Assembly: GCF_016734815.1 (NCBI RefSeq)
Contig: NZ_JAERQF010000048.1
Span: 1-35,484, forward strand
Direction: 5' to 3'
Length of the DNA stretch: 35,484 nt
Origin: Hymenobacter rubidus
GTDB taxonomy: Bacteria > Bacteroidota > Bacteroidia > Cytophagales > Hymenobacteraceae
A model generated the notes under the pieces. It was not told the origin of the DNA. It saw only the letters and a program-made list of their open reading frames with translations, and made no database searches. Below, one piece after another: positions 1 to 9,583 of the stretch. The position numbers and the translations under genes are program-made. The first letter of the stretch is position 1. Each line of letters begins with the position of its first letter.

Positions 1-76
1 TCGCGCAAATCAAACGAATAAGCTTTCATCGGCAGAAGGTACGTCCAAATCCGTAAACTATCCTGAAATCCGCTCT

Positions 77-1183
77 ATGTCCACCAACGCCTTGTTTGCG
101 CCCTTCGCGCTAAAATCGCTGCAACTCAAAAACCGCATTGTCATGGCGCCCATGACCCGCTCCTTCTCGCCCAACGGCGTGCCGGGCGCCGACGTGGCCG
201 CCTACTACCGCCGCCGGGCCAAAGGCCAGGTCGGCCTCATTCTTTCCGAAGGCACCGTGGTGGAACGCCCCGCCTCGTCCAACGACCCCAACATCCCGCA
301 TTTCTACGGCGAAGCCGCCCTGGCCGGCTGGCAGCACGTCATCGACGAAGTGCATGCCGCCGGGGGGCAGATGGGCCCGCAGCTCTGGCACATGGGCGTG
401 ATGGCCGAACACCGCTCCGGCTGGAAACCGTCGGAAAATTTCGAAGGTCCCTCCGGCCTCCTCAAGCCCGGCCATCCTGCCGGCAAGGCCATGAGTGAAA
501 ACGACATCACCGACACCATCGCCGCCTTCGCCCGCGCCGCCGCCGACACCAAGCGTCTGGGCTTCGATTGCATGGAGCTGCACGGCGCCCACGGCTACCT
601 CATCGACCAGTTTTTCTGGGCCGGCCTGAACCAGCGCACCGATGCCTACGGCGGCGACGACCTCCCCCAGCGCAGTCGCCTGGCCGTGGAGCTGGTGCGC
701 GAAGTGCGCCGGGCCGTGGGCGAGGACTTCGCCATCAGCCTGCGCCTCTCGCAATGGAAGCAGCAGGACTACGCCGCCCGGCTGGCCCGCACGCCGCAGG
801 AAATGGAAGCATGGCTCCAGCCCCTGGCCGAGGCCGGCGTCGACATTTTCCACTGCTCGCAGCGCCGTTTCTGGGAGCCCGAGTTTGAAAGCGAAGGCTC
901 GGACCTGAACTTTGCGGGCTGGGTGAAAAAGCTCACCGGCAAAACCACCATCACCGTGGGCTCGGTGGGTTTGTCGGGCGAGTTCCTGGCCGGTTTCGCG
1001 GGCGAAGCTTCCGAGCCGCAGGGCATCGAGGAGCTGCTGCGCCGGCTCGACCGCAACGAGTTTGACCTCGTGGCCGTGGGCCGCCAGCTCATCGTGGACC
1101 CGGATTGGGTAGAGAAAATTCAGCAGGGCCGCCTGGATGAAATGGTCGGCTTCAGCCGCGAGGCGCTGCGTAAGCTGGTGTAA
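77..1183 (+). CDS. NADH:flavin oxidoreductase (Old Yellow Enzyme family)
   Basis: This 368-residue protein is a flavin-dependent ene-reductase of the OYE superfamily, a cytosolic FMN enzyme that reduces activated C=C bonds with NAD(P)H. The N-terminus has the family's IVMAPMTR segment. HGAHGY at residues 169-174 supplies the His/His substrate-binding pair of the YqjM-like class, where yeast OYE has His/Asn. It is followed by the typical QRTDAYGG loop, and VGRQLIVDPDW lies near the C-terminus as part of the phosphate-binding barrel end. The length is normal for the family. The start is the only in-frame ATG before the conserved barrel strand, and no Shine-Dalgarno is visible. It stands alone on the plus strand, converging on the methionine-biosynthesis gene across a palindromic repeat. 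The physiological substrate cannot be told from sequence. Confidence 0.93.
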   Translation: MSTNALFAPFALKSLQLKNRIVMAPMTRSFSPNGVPGADVAAYYRRRAKGQVGLILSEGTVVERPASSNDPNIPHFYGEAALAGWQHVIDEVHAAGGQMGPQLWHMGVMAEHRSGWKPSENFEGPSGLLKPGHPAGKAMSENDITDTIAAFARAAADTKRLGFDCMELHGAHGYLIDQFFWAGLNQRTDAYGGDDLPQRSRLAVELVREVRRAVGEDFAISLRLSQWKQQDYAARLARTPQEMEAWLQPLAEAGVDIFHCSQRRFWEPEFESEGSDLNFAGWVKKLTGKTTITVGSVGLSGEFLAGFAGEASEPQGIEELLRRLDRNEFDLVAVGRQLIVDPDWVEKIQQGRLDEMVGFSREALRKLV

Positions 1184-1198
1184 TTGTCCGGCCGTTTA

Positions 1199-1301
1199 AC
1201 CTCACCCCCGGCCCCTCTCCCGCGGAGAGGGGAGCCACGGCGGCGCAACCGTTTGAATCGTCCGGCTCCCCTCTCCGCAGGAGAGGGGCCGGGGGTGAGG
1301 T
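1199..1301. repeat. Intergenic inverted repeat, family C
   Basis: Perfect 22-base inverted arms at 1199-1220 and 1280-1301 begin ACCTCACCCCCGGCCCC. Each arm is followed by a second internal palindrome (CCCCTCTCC...GGAGAGGGG), so the element can fold as a long hairpin or a three-way structure. It fills the gap between two convergent genes and may end transcription from both sides. Related copies lie at 17993-18137 and 33775-33885. Confidence 0.9.
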
Positions 1302-1309
1302 GAACACCG

Positions 1310-2506
1310 CTACGCCAGCACCGCTTCCGTTTCCAGAATGGCCGTTTTCCCAGCTTGCACATGCAGGCTGTCCAGTGCCTGCGCCAAATCGGCAATTAAG
1401 TCATCGGCCGCTTCCAGGCCAATGGAAAGCCGCAACAAACTATCGGCAAAGCCGGCAGCACGGCGCACTTCGGCCGGAATGGCCGTGTGCGTCATCGATG
1501 CGGAGTGGCACACGAGGCTCTTGCCGCCGCCCAGGCTCACGGCCAGTTTGAAGTACTTCAGGCGGGTAGCGAGTTGGGTAGCGGCTTCTATCGTGTCCTC
1601 GTTCAGCACCAGGGCAATGATGCCGCCAAAGCCATCCGGCTGCTGCTTCTGGGCAATGGCATGGTTGGGGTGCGATTCCAGACCGGGGTAATACACGGCG
1701 CTGATTTCGGGCCGTGTTTGCAGGAACTTGGCCACCTTCAGCGCGGCGCTGCAGTGCTGGGCAATGCGCAAGTGCAGCGTTTCCAGCCCCCGAATCACCA
1801 GGAACGAATCGAACGGCCCCAGAATAGCACCCGAGGCGTTTTGGATGAACTGGATTTGCTTGCCCAGCTCTTCGGTAGCGGCCACCACGGCGCCGGCAAT
1901 CAAATCGGAATGGCCGCCCAGGTACTTCGTGGCGCTGTGTACCACCAGGTCGGCACCCAGCAAAATGGGCTGCTGCAGCACAGGCGAGGCAAACGTGTTA
2001 TCGACGCACAGCCAGGCGCCGGCGGCGTGGGCCAGTTCGGCCAGCGCGGCAATGTCCGAGATTTTGAGCGTGGGGTTCGACGGCGTTTCCAGCCACACCA
2101 GCTTGGTGCGCTCGGTGATGGCGGCCTGCACCTGGGCCAGGTCGGCGGTGTCGCAATACACGATGTCGATGCCGAAACGGCGGTACACGTGCTCAAACAG
2201 ACGGAAGGCCCCGCCGTAGATGTCATCGATGGCCACAATCTGGTCGCCGGTCGAGAGCAGCTTCAGCACGGCATCGATGGCAGCCATGCCGCTGGCGAAG
2301 GCGTAGGCCGAATGGCCGTGTTCGAGGCCGGCCAGCAGCTCTTCGAGGGCGCTGCGGGTGGGGTTGGCGGTGCGGGAGTAGTCGAAGCCCTTGTGCACGC
2401 CCGGCGACTCCTGCACAAATGTACAGGTCTGGTAAATCGGCACCGAGAGGGCACCGGTTAGCTCGTCGATGGGGAAGGACTGAATGAGGCGGGTGGAAGC
2501 TTGCAT
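1310..2506 (-). CDS. Cystathionine gamma-synthase/lyase family PLP enzyme
   Basis: A 398-residue Cys/Met-metabolism PLP-dependent enzyme. SATKYLGGHSD carries the Schiff-base lysine (K194). Also present are DYSRTANPTR, which binds the cofactor phosphate across the dimer, and the SLGGGKSLVCHSASMTH segment near the C-terminus. The overall pattern is closest to MetB-type cystathionine gamma-synthase, but gamma-lyases and O-acylhomoserine sulfhydrylases share these motifs, so the exact reaction is not fixed by sequence. A SAM-I riboswitch in the leader argues for a role in methionine synthesis, shut off when SAM is abundant. Transcription should start near 2780, giving a leader of roughly 270 bases. 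The gene is monocistronic as far as can be seen. Confidence 0.93.
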   Translation of the reverse strand: MQASTRLIQSFPIDELTGALSVPIYQTCTFVQESPGVHKGFDYSRTANPTRSALEELLAGLEHGHSAYAFASGMAAIDAVLKLLSTGDQIVAIDDIYGGAFRLFEHVYRRFGIDIVYCDTADLAQVQAAITERTKLVWLETPSNPTLKISDIAALAELAHAAGAWLCVDNTFASPVLQQPILLGADLVVHSATKYLGGHSDLIAGAVVAATEELGKQIQFIQNASGAILGPFDSFLVIRGLETLHLRIAQHCSAALKVAKFLQTRPEISAVYYPGLESHPNHAIAQKQQPDGFGGIIALVLNEDTIEAATQLATRLKYFKLAVSLGGGKSLVCHSASMTHTAIPAEVRRAAGFADSLLRLSIGLEAADDLIADLAQALDSLHVQAGKTAILETEAVLA

Positions 2507-2588
2507 GAGGTATTTGCGTTTTTGTGGTTGAGACGAAAACGCACCCGGTTACCGAAGCACTTAGCAAGATTTCTTACCGAAAAGGCAT

Positions 2589-2619
2589 AAAAAAAGCCCT
2601 TCCGACAAGTCAGAAGAGC
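2589..2619 (-). terminator. Riboswitch expression-platform terminator
   Basis: On the minus strand GCTCTTCTGAC and GTCGGAAGGGC pair over 11 positions (two G-U pairs) with a very short loop, followed by seven U residues (A-tract at 2589-2595). It lies between the SAM-I aptamer and the start codon. The arm segment UCUUCU can alternatively pair with AGAAGA at the 3' edge of the aptamer, overlapping the P1 helix. This is the expected antiterminator/terminator switch. Confidence 0.8.
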
Positions 2620-2651
2620 ACCACCGCTGCAGACGGGAAAGCATCTTGTAG

Positions 2652-2764
2652 ACTTATCTTCTCCCAAGCCGACCGAAGCCGTCTTAGAACAGGATTTAGC
2701 ACCTGGTATTGCTACTGGTTGCTAAGGCATCGCAGGGCCTGTCCCTCCGCCTTTCTTGATAAGT
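2652..2764 (-). promoter_or_regulatory. SAM-I (S-box) riboswitch aptamer
   Basis: The minus strand reads CTTATCAAGAAAGGCGGAGG, then GACAGGCCCTGCGATGCC and TTAGCAACC, the hallmark S-box core. It is closed by a P1 helix ACTTATC (2758-2764) with GATAAGT (2652-2658). Internal hairpins follow the expected order, including AGACGGCTTCGGTCGGCTT for the last arm. S-box RNAs bind S-adenosylmethionine and normally switch off the downstream gene. Placement just upstream of the cystathionine synthase/lyase gene fits. Confidence 0.93.
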
Positions 2765-2786
2765 GCTCCGATTAGGGAGCGCGCTG

Positions 2787-2816
2787 CAAATATAGCGGCG
2801 GTTTGAAACAGCGCAA
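2787..2816 (-). promoter_or_regulatory. Bacteroidota promoter for the S-box transcript
   Basis: The minus strand carries TTG (2814-2816), 19 bases, then TATATTTG (2787-2794). This matches the Bacteroidota -33/-7 pattern recognised by their primary sigma factor. The predicted start is a few bases downstream, about 15-20 bases before the aptamer. Confidence 0.75.
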
Positions 2817-2901
2817 GCGGTGGGGTGAAAAAATATTTTTTTTGCCTACCCTGCTGATAATAATCCGTCATGCAGAGCGCAGCGAAGCATCTTTACCTCA
2901 A

Positions 2902-3051
2902 GAAGCTGTTTAGAAAGTCTGATTTGCCTACACGTCTGTCATCCTGAGCGCAGCGAAGGACCTTATCACGTCAGAACAACGCCTATTCTGACGTGATAAG
3001 GTCCTTCGCTGCGCTCAGGATGACAACGATTTTGACTTTCTAAACAGCTTC
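2902..3051. repeat. Middle palindrome of nested repeat
   Basis: Perfect 18-base arms GAAGCTGTTTAGAAAGTC at 2902-2919 and its complement at 3034-3051. It is flanked by the outer family A arms and encloses the inner family B palindrome. No other copy was found in the window. Confidence 0.88.
2937..3025. repeat. Inner palindrome of nested repeat, family B
   Basis: Perfect 40-base arms at 2937-2976 and 2986-3025 begin TGTCATCCTGAGCGCAGCGA, run through GGACCTTATCACGTCAGAA, and have a nine-base loop. Another copy with a different loop and one arm mismatch lies at 15885-15982. Confidence 0.93.
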
Positions 3052-3142
3052 CAAGAGTAATCCAATCGATAGGAGTTAGTATCGAGGTAAAGATGCTTCG
3101 CTGCGCTCTGCATGACGTTCCTTATTTTGCGGCCGGCCGCCC

Positions 3143-4753
3143 CTACCGCTCAATGTGCTTTACTTTAGCCTCATCCAAATCGAGCTGCGCTTCTTGCTGG
3201 CGCAGCACCTCATCATCAAATGCGTCGTGGTGGCGCAGGTGGGCCAGCGTCTCGCGCTGCACGTTCAGCACGTCGAGCAGCACGCGGTGGTACTGGCGTA
3301 GGGCGTCGCGGCCCGATTCATCGGCCTCCAGCGAATTGAGGGTGCGGGTGGTGAGGTTGACTTCGGTTTGCATGCGCTGCTGCAGGCGGGCAATGAGTTC
3401 GTTGGCCTCCAACTCGGCGGGGTAGTGACGCTGGAGGTGCTTTACGGCAGCGGTGCGCAGGTGCAGGCGCACGCCGGCCTCCTGCTCTTCGAGGGGAGTG
3501 CGGTCGTCGCGCTCGGCCAGTTTGGTGAAGCGGATGATGGCCGGAAGGGTGAGGCCCTGGAGCACCAGCGTGACCAGAATGACCACGAAGGTGATGAACA
3601 GAATCAGGTTGCGCTGGGGGAAAGCTTGCCCATCGGCCACTAGCAGCGGCACCGATAGCGCCGAGGCCAACGACACCACGCCGCGCATACCGGCCCAGCC
3701 CAGCACCAGCGTGCCCTGCCAGCCGGGGCTGGGCTCGCTGTTTCGCACACTTTTGCTCAAATAGCGCGGAATGAAGGCCGAAGGGTACATCCACAACAGC
3801 CGAATGACGATGACCAGCCCGCTCATCAGCAAACCGTAGGCAATGGCCTGTTGTAGCGAATAATTGCCCAGCCCCTCCACCGCAATGGGCAGTTGCAAGC
3901 CAATGAGAATGAACACCAGCCCATTGAGCACGAAGCTCACGCTGGCCCACACGCTGTTGGCCTGCAGGCGCGTGTTGGCATCGAACACCCGGTGCGAAAG
4001 GTGCGAGAGCAGCAGCCCGCCGCTCACCACCGCCAGCACGCCCGAGAAGTGGAATTCCTCGGCCAGCAAATACATCACGTAGGGCGCCATAAAGGTGAGT
4101 ACCGTGTTGATGCTGGGCGTGGCGGGCAGGTACTTGTGAATGAGAAAAAACCCGTAGGCCACGCCCAGCCCCACCGCCAACCCCATGCCGCTGGTGAGCA
4201 GAAAACTGGTGGCCGCCTCCTGCCACACAAACGTACCCGAAAGCACCGCCAGCAGTGCAAACCGAAACACAATGAGGCTGCTGGCGTCGTTAATCAAACT
4301 CTCGCCCTCCAGAATGGCTGTCACCCGCCGGGGCACCTTAATGCCACGCAGCACCGACGTGGCCGCCACCGCATCGGGCGGCGAAATGATGCCGCCCAGC
4401 AAAAAACCCAGCCCCAGTGTGAACCCCGGAATAATGGCCCGCGCCACGTAGGCCACAATGAGCGAGGTGAAGGCCACCAGCCCAAACGCGAGCAGCCCAA
4501 TGGCCCGCCGCCAGCGCCAGAAGTCGTTCCAGGAGGTAGTCCAGGCCGCTTCGTAGAGCAGCGGCGGCAGAAAAATCAGAAAAATGAGGTCGGGCGCGAT
4601 GGCCACCCGCGGCAAGCCGGGCACGAAGCTCAGCCCCAATCCACCCAGCACCAGGAAAATGGGGTAGGAAATGCCGAGCTTCTGCCCCAGCATCACCAGC
4701 AGAAACACCGCGAAAAGCAGACCGAGAATGAGCAGAAGGGTTTCGTGCAGCAT
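3143..4753 (-). CDS. CPA1-family Na+/H+ (cation/proton) antiporter
   Basis: A 536-residue inner-membrane antiporter that exchanges protons for sodium or potassium. About a dozen hydrophobic segments fill residues 1-410, starting MLHETLLLILGLLFAVFLLV. The conserved ion-site helices read SPPDAVAATSV and GESLINDASSLIVFR, where the Asp residues of the ND-type motif act in transport. The last 120 residues are charged and helical, typical of a cytoplasmic regulatory tail in this family. The start is placed at MLHETLLL because the nine residues upstream are not membrane-like; an ATG at 4778-4780 is the alternative. Ion selectivity is not evident. The gene is isolated, with nested palindromes downstream. 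Confidence 0.92.
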   Translation of the reverse strand: MLHETLLLILGLLFAVFLLVMLGQKLGISYPIFLVLGGLGLSFVPGLPRVAIAPDLIFLIFLPPLLYEAAWTTSWNDFWRWRRAIGLLAFGLVAFTSLIVAYVARAIIPGFTLGLGFLLGGIISPPDAVAATSVLRGIKVPRRVTAILEGESLINDASSLIVFRFALLAVLSGTFVWQEAATSFLLTSGMGLAVGLGVAYGFFLIHKYLPATPSINTVLTFMAPYVMYLLAEEFHFSGVLAVVSGGLLLSHLSHRVFDANTRLQANSVWASVSFVLNGLVFILIGLQLPIAVEGLGNYSLQQAIAYGLLMSGLVIVIRLLWMYPSAFIPRYLSKSVRNSEPSPGWQGTLVLGWAGMRGVVSLASALSVPLLVADGQAFPQRNLILFITFVVILVTLVLQGLTLPAIIRFTKLAERDDRTPLEEQEAGVRLHLRTAAVKHLQRHYPAELEANELIARLQQRMQTEVNLTTRTLNSLEADESGRDALRQYHRVLLDVLNVQRETLAHLRHHDAFDDEVLRQQEAQLDLDEAKVKHIER

Positions 4754-4895
4754 GGGGCCGGGTTGGGTTGAACAACCCAAAGAAACGCCAGGCGTCGTGT
4801 GCCCACGAAATGCTCACCAAAGTACGCTCGGCATGACGGGCTAAAGGTTGGTCCTGATGTGACTCAATACTTCACCCCGCTCGCCAAGCACCTGC

Positions 4896-5069
4896 CTACC
4901 TGTGCCACAGCTGCCGGCCTGTTGTCGGGCGCTTGGGCCGGTCAAAAAACACGATGTAGAGCACTCCGAGCAACGGAGTTAATAGCAAGGAGCTGAGCAT
5001 GCGCAGGTGCCAGTAATGTGCCGGGCTCAGGTCCCAGACTTGGGCGAGGTGCTTGATGAGATGTATCAT
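4896..5069 (-). CDS. Possible small single-span membrane protein
   Basis: A 57-residue frame starts MIHLIKHLAQVW. It has one hydrophobic stretch, MLSSLLLTPLLGVLYIVFF (about residues 24-42), and a basic tail DRPKRPTTGRQLWHR. That order, amphipathic helix then membrane span then positive end, is protein-like. A weak TACATTTA element lies just upstream of the ATG. The family is not recognised. Apart from this frame, the gap from 4754 to 5244 shows nothing else I can name. Confidence 0.35.
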   Translation of the reverse strand: MIHLIKHLAQVWDLSPAHYWHLRMLSSLLLTPLLGVLYIVFFDRPKRPTTGRQLWHR

Positions 5070-5244
5070 AAATAAATGTACGAGTTTCCGCAATCGATTG
5101 CTATACCAGACGGCTCGATTTGCAAAGTTTTTTCTGGGGAATAGCGCTTTTTGTTTGACTGACCCGCTCCTGCACAATCCCAGTTTTTGGCGCGTCACTT
5201 TCCCGCAACCCGCAGATTTTTCCCAATCCCAACTCCGGAAGCCG

Positions 5245-5252
5245 TACTTTTG
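5245..5252 (+). promoter_or_regulatory. Putative -7 element of pyrG
   Basis: TACTTTTG matches TAnnTTTG and ends nine bases before the pyrG ATG, so the messenger would have a leader of only about five bases. The -33 region is just T-rich (about 5216-5221) with no clear TTG. Confidence 0.5.
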
Positions 5253-5261
5253 ACTCCCGTC

Positions 5262-6908
<1,647 letters not shown>

Positions 6909-6936
6909 GACGCCTGCAGCTTGAGACATAACAAAA

Positions 6937-7047
6937 GAACGTCATGCTGAGCGCAGCCGAAGCATCTCGCGTGTAATAGTAATTCTCTTCTTGCGATTAG
7001 ATTACTTGAGCGCGCGAGATGCTTCGACTGCGCTCAGCATGACGTTC
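6937..7047. repeat. Intergenic inverted repeat, family A
   Basis: Arms of 35 bases with one mismatch (6937-6971 and 7013-7047) begin GAACGTCATGCTGAGCGCAG and end CGAAGCATCTCGCG, with a loop of about 41 bases. It sits between pyrG and yidC, upstream of the yidC promoter, and may end pyrG transcripts. Confidence 0.92.
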
Positions 7048-7093
7048 GTTCATTCCTTCCTCTTCATTCCTCATTAAGCGCAGCGTCGCGCCG

Positions 7094-7101
7094 TACCTTT
7101 G
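7094..7101 (+). promoter_or_regulatory. Putative -7 element of yidC
   Basis: TACCTTTG is an exact TAnnTTTG element 24 bases before the yidC ATG. A TTA at about 7074 is at suitable spacing for a weak -33 box. Confidence 0.6.
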
Positions 7102-7125
7102 CCCCTTCGCAACCTTTAATACCTA

Positions 7126-8910
7126 ATGGATAGAAATCAAGCAACCGGCCTTTTCCTCATTTCGGCCTTGCTCCTCGTGTACCTGTTCTTCTTCAGCCCG
7201 AAGAAAACGGATGAAAAAGCGGCTGGCAAAACCCCGCCCGCCACCACTGCCGCCGCCAAAGCGCCCGCCATCCCTGCCACGGCCCTCGCGCCGGAAACCG
7301 CTCTTGATACCACGGCCGGCATCGTGAAAAACGACAGCCTGGTGAATGACAACCTCCGCGTGGCATTCTCCAGCCGCGGCGGGCGCATCACGGCTGTGCG
7401 CTTGCGCAAGTACAAGACCTTCTTCGGCAAGCCGATGGACCTGTTCGATGCCAAAAGCGCCCGGATGGACACCAAATTCCGGACTGTGGATGGCAAAACG
7501 GTTAAGTTTTCGGATTTGAATTTTCAGTCGGTGGCATCCAACGCCACCGATGGCGCTTCGGTGCTCACCTTCACCGCGCCCGTGGCCGGCGGCAGCATCG
7601 TGCAGACCTACACCCTGCCCGCCAATAGCTTCGAGTTGAAGTACGACCTGCGCCTGAATGGCCTGGAGCGCACCGTGGCCCAGGAGCCGCTCACCTTCAC
7701 CTTCGTGGATGAGGTGCGCCAGACCGAGCAGGACCTGAAGCAGAACCGCAACCACACCACCATCAACCACTACCTGGCTGCCGGCGACCAGGGCGCCCTG
7801 GCCGAAGCCAGCGAGAAGCCCGAGGAATACAAAGCCGCCGGCCCCGTGAAGTGGGCGGCCCACAAGCACGATTTCTTCGTGGCCGGCCTCATTGCCGACC
7901 AGCAACCCTTCGCGGGTGGCGCGTTCAATGCCAATGTGAACCTGGCCGATTCGGCCACCATCAAAACTCTGAGCTCAACGCTGACCATTCCGGTGGCGGA
8001 GGTGGAGCAGGGCCGGGGCCAATACCGTTTCTTCTTCGGTCCGAATGCCTTCAACCTGCTGAAAAACGTGGCGCCTGAGTTCGACCGCAACGTGTACCTG
8101 GGCTGGGGCTTGTTCCGCTGGGTGAACCGCTTCGTGGTGCTGCCGGTGTTTCATTTCCTGGAAGGTTTCATTTCTTCCTATGGCATTATCATCGCCCTGT
8201 TGGTGCTGTTAATCAAGCTCGTAACCTGGCCGCTCACCTACAAAACCTACGAGAGCCAGGCCCGCATGAAAGTGCTGAAGCCCGAAATTGACGAGCTGAA
8301 GGCCAAGTACGGCGACGACCAGACCAAGGTGCAGCAGGAAACGATGAAGCTCTACCAGACCTTCGGCGTGTCGCCCCTGAGCGGCTGCGTGCCCACGCTG
8401 CTCACGCTGCCGATTCTGTTCGCCATGTTCCAATTCTTCCCGAACGCCATCGAGCTGCGCCAGCAAAGCTTTCTGTGGGCCAAGGACTTGAGCAGCTACG
8501 ACGTGTTTATCAAGCTGCCGTTCTACGTGAAATGGTACGGCGACCACGTTTCGCTTTTCACCCTGATGATGACGGCCTCCACCCTGCTCATGACCTGGCA
8601 GAGCAACCAGACCAACACGGCCATGCAGGGCCCGATGAAGACCTATAGCTACCTGATGCCCATCATCTTCCTGTTTGTATTGAACAGCTTCGCGGCCGGC
8701 CTCACCTGGTACTACTTCGTTTCCAACGTCATCACCTTCGCCCAGCAGGCCATCACGAAGAGCTTCGTGGACGACACGAAAATCCGCGCCCAGCTCGACG
8801 CCAACAAAATCAAGAACAAGGACAAGAAGCCCGGCGGCCTGCAAGGCCGCATTGCCGAAGCCATGAAGGCCGCGCAGGAACGCGAGGCGCAGGCCAAGCG
8901 CAAGTCGTAA
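7126..8910 (+). CDS. yidC: Membrane protein insertase YidC
   Basis: A 594-residue YidC/Oxa1 insertase, which inserts and folds inner-membrane proteins with or without SecYEG. Residues 7-24 (TGLFLISALLLVYLFFFS) form the N-terminal anchor. A large periplasmic beta domain runs to about residue 340. The conserved 60-kDa inner-membrane domain follows, with SPLSGCVPTLLTLPILFAMF, and ends in a basic cytoplasmic tail (EREAQAKRKS). The Bacteroidota form lacks none of the expected segments. A TAnnTTTG element upstream and a strong hairpin terminator downstream suggest a single-gene transcript. Confidence 0.97.
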   Translation: MDRNQATGLFLISALLLVYLFFFSPKKTDEKAAGKTPPATTAAAKAPAIPATALAPETALDTTAGIVKNDSLVNDNLRVAFSSRGGRITAVRLRKYKTFFGKPMDLFDAKSARMDTKFRTVDGKTVKFSDLNFQSVASNATDGASVLTFTAPVAGGSIVQTYTLPANSFELKYDLRLNGLERTVAQEPLTFTFVDEVRQTEQDLKQNRNHTTINHYLAAGDQGALAEASEKPEEYKAAGPVKWAAHKHDFFVAGLIADQQPFAGGAFNANVNLADSATIKTLSSTLTIPVAEVEQGRGQYRFFFGPNAFNLLKNVAPEFDRNVYLGWGLFRWVNRFVVLPVFHFLEGFISSYGIIIALLVLLIKLVTWPLTYKTYESQARMKVLKPEIDELKAKYGDDQTKVQQETMKLYQTFGVSPLSGCVPTLLTLPILFAMFQFFPNAIELRQQSFLWAKDLSSYDVFIKLPFYVKWYGDHVSLFTLMMTASTLLMTWQSNQTNTAMQGPMKTYSYLMPIIFLFVLNSFAAGLTWYYFVSNVITFAQQAITKSFVDDTKIRAQLDANKIKNKDKKPGGLQGRIAEAMKAAQEREAQAKRKS

Positions 8911-8948
8911 TTGCGTAAGAACGCGCCATGGCGCGTTTGCACCACGCC

Positions 8949-8999
8949 AAACCCGGCAGCACGAAACCATAGGCACGGTTTTCGTACTGCCGGGTTTTT
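8949..8999 (+). terminator. Intrinsic terminator after yidC
   Basis: AAACCCGGCAG (8949-8959) pairs with CTGCCGGGTTT (8987-8997). The inner part ACGAAACC/GGTTTTCGT extends the stem, and a U-run follows. It ends the yidC transcript 39 bases past the stop. Confidence 0.85.
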
Positions 9000-9034
9000 G
9001 TTTGCCTACATTCACGGCTTAAGTCCTCCTCGTT

Positions 9035-9535
9035 ATGCACCGTTTCGTCATCCTCCTGTTTCTGGCCGTTGGTAGCCTGTTGTTGCCGGCTTGCACACAC
9101 AAGGCGCACCCGCAACAAACGGCCAGTGCCTCATCCCCCCGCAAGGAAGCCGGCCCGGTACTCACCTTTGAGCGCACGCCCTGCTTCGGCACCTGCCCCG
9201 GCTACGCGATGAAGGTGTATGCTGACGGGCGCGTGGAATACAACGGCAGTCGCGCCGTGCCCATGATGGGCCAGCGCGAGCTGAAGATGCCCCTCGCCAC
9301 CCTGACCAATATTCTGCGCCAGGCACAGGAAGCGCATTTCGACCAGTTCGAGAATAAATACCTGAGCGGTGCCAAGGACCTGCCCAGCACCATTATTGCC
9401 ATTCGCCAGCCCTCGGGTGAGATGAAAACGGTGGTAGTGGAAGGCCGCGCCCCCGATAGCGTGCGCGACTTCTTTGCCGCCCTCGGCAATCAGTTCGACT
9501 CGCTCGCCCAAATCACCATCACCTCCGATAAATAA
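9035..9535 (+). CDS. DUF6438 domain lipoprotein
   Basis: A 166-residue exported lipoprotein of unknown function. The hydrophobic signal MHRFVILLFLAVGSLLLPAC ends at a lipobox with the modified cysteine at position 20. A low-complexity linker leads to a domain that starts LTFERTPCFGTCPGYAMKVY. The PCFGTCP double cysteine followed by a YADGRVEYNG beta turn is the hallmark of the DUF6438 family found in Bacteroidota. The two cysteines might form a disulfide in the periplasm (inference). It lies alone between the yidC terminator and a convergent esterase; the 48-base gap shows only a weak hairpin. Confidence 0.85.
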   Translation: MHRFVILLFLAVGSLLLPACTHKAHPQQTASASSPRKEAGPVLTFERTPCFGTCPGYAMKVYADGRVEYNGSRAVPMMGQRELKMPLATLTNILRQAQEAHFDQFENKYLSGAKDLPSTIIAIRQPSGEMKTVVVEGRAPDSVRDFFAALGNQFDSLAQITITSDK

Positions 9536-9583
9536 TGCCGTGCTACCGGCACCGACCTATTTGTCGTTACAAAACCGCAGGTA

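Larger units (their letters stand above)
2866..3117. repeat. Outer palindrome of nested repeat, family A
   Basis: Perfect 34-base arms at 2866-2899 and 3084-3117 begin CGTCATGCAGAGCGCAGCGA and end with AAGCATCTTTACCTC. About 180 bases separate the arms and hold two further palindromes. Unlike other family A copies in this window, it has CAGAGC where they have CTGAGC, in both arms. Confidence 0.92.

Noticed and set aside
1487..2461. A 324-codon open frame antisense to the cystathionine synthase/lyase gene
   Set aside because: Shadow of a well-supported PLP-enzyme gene; His/Gly/Gln-rich translation with no motif.
2860..3120. Repeats as a CRISPR array
   Set aside because: The units are inverted and nested, with no regular direct repeat-spacer pattern and no cas genes in the window.
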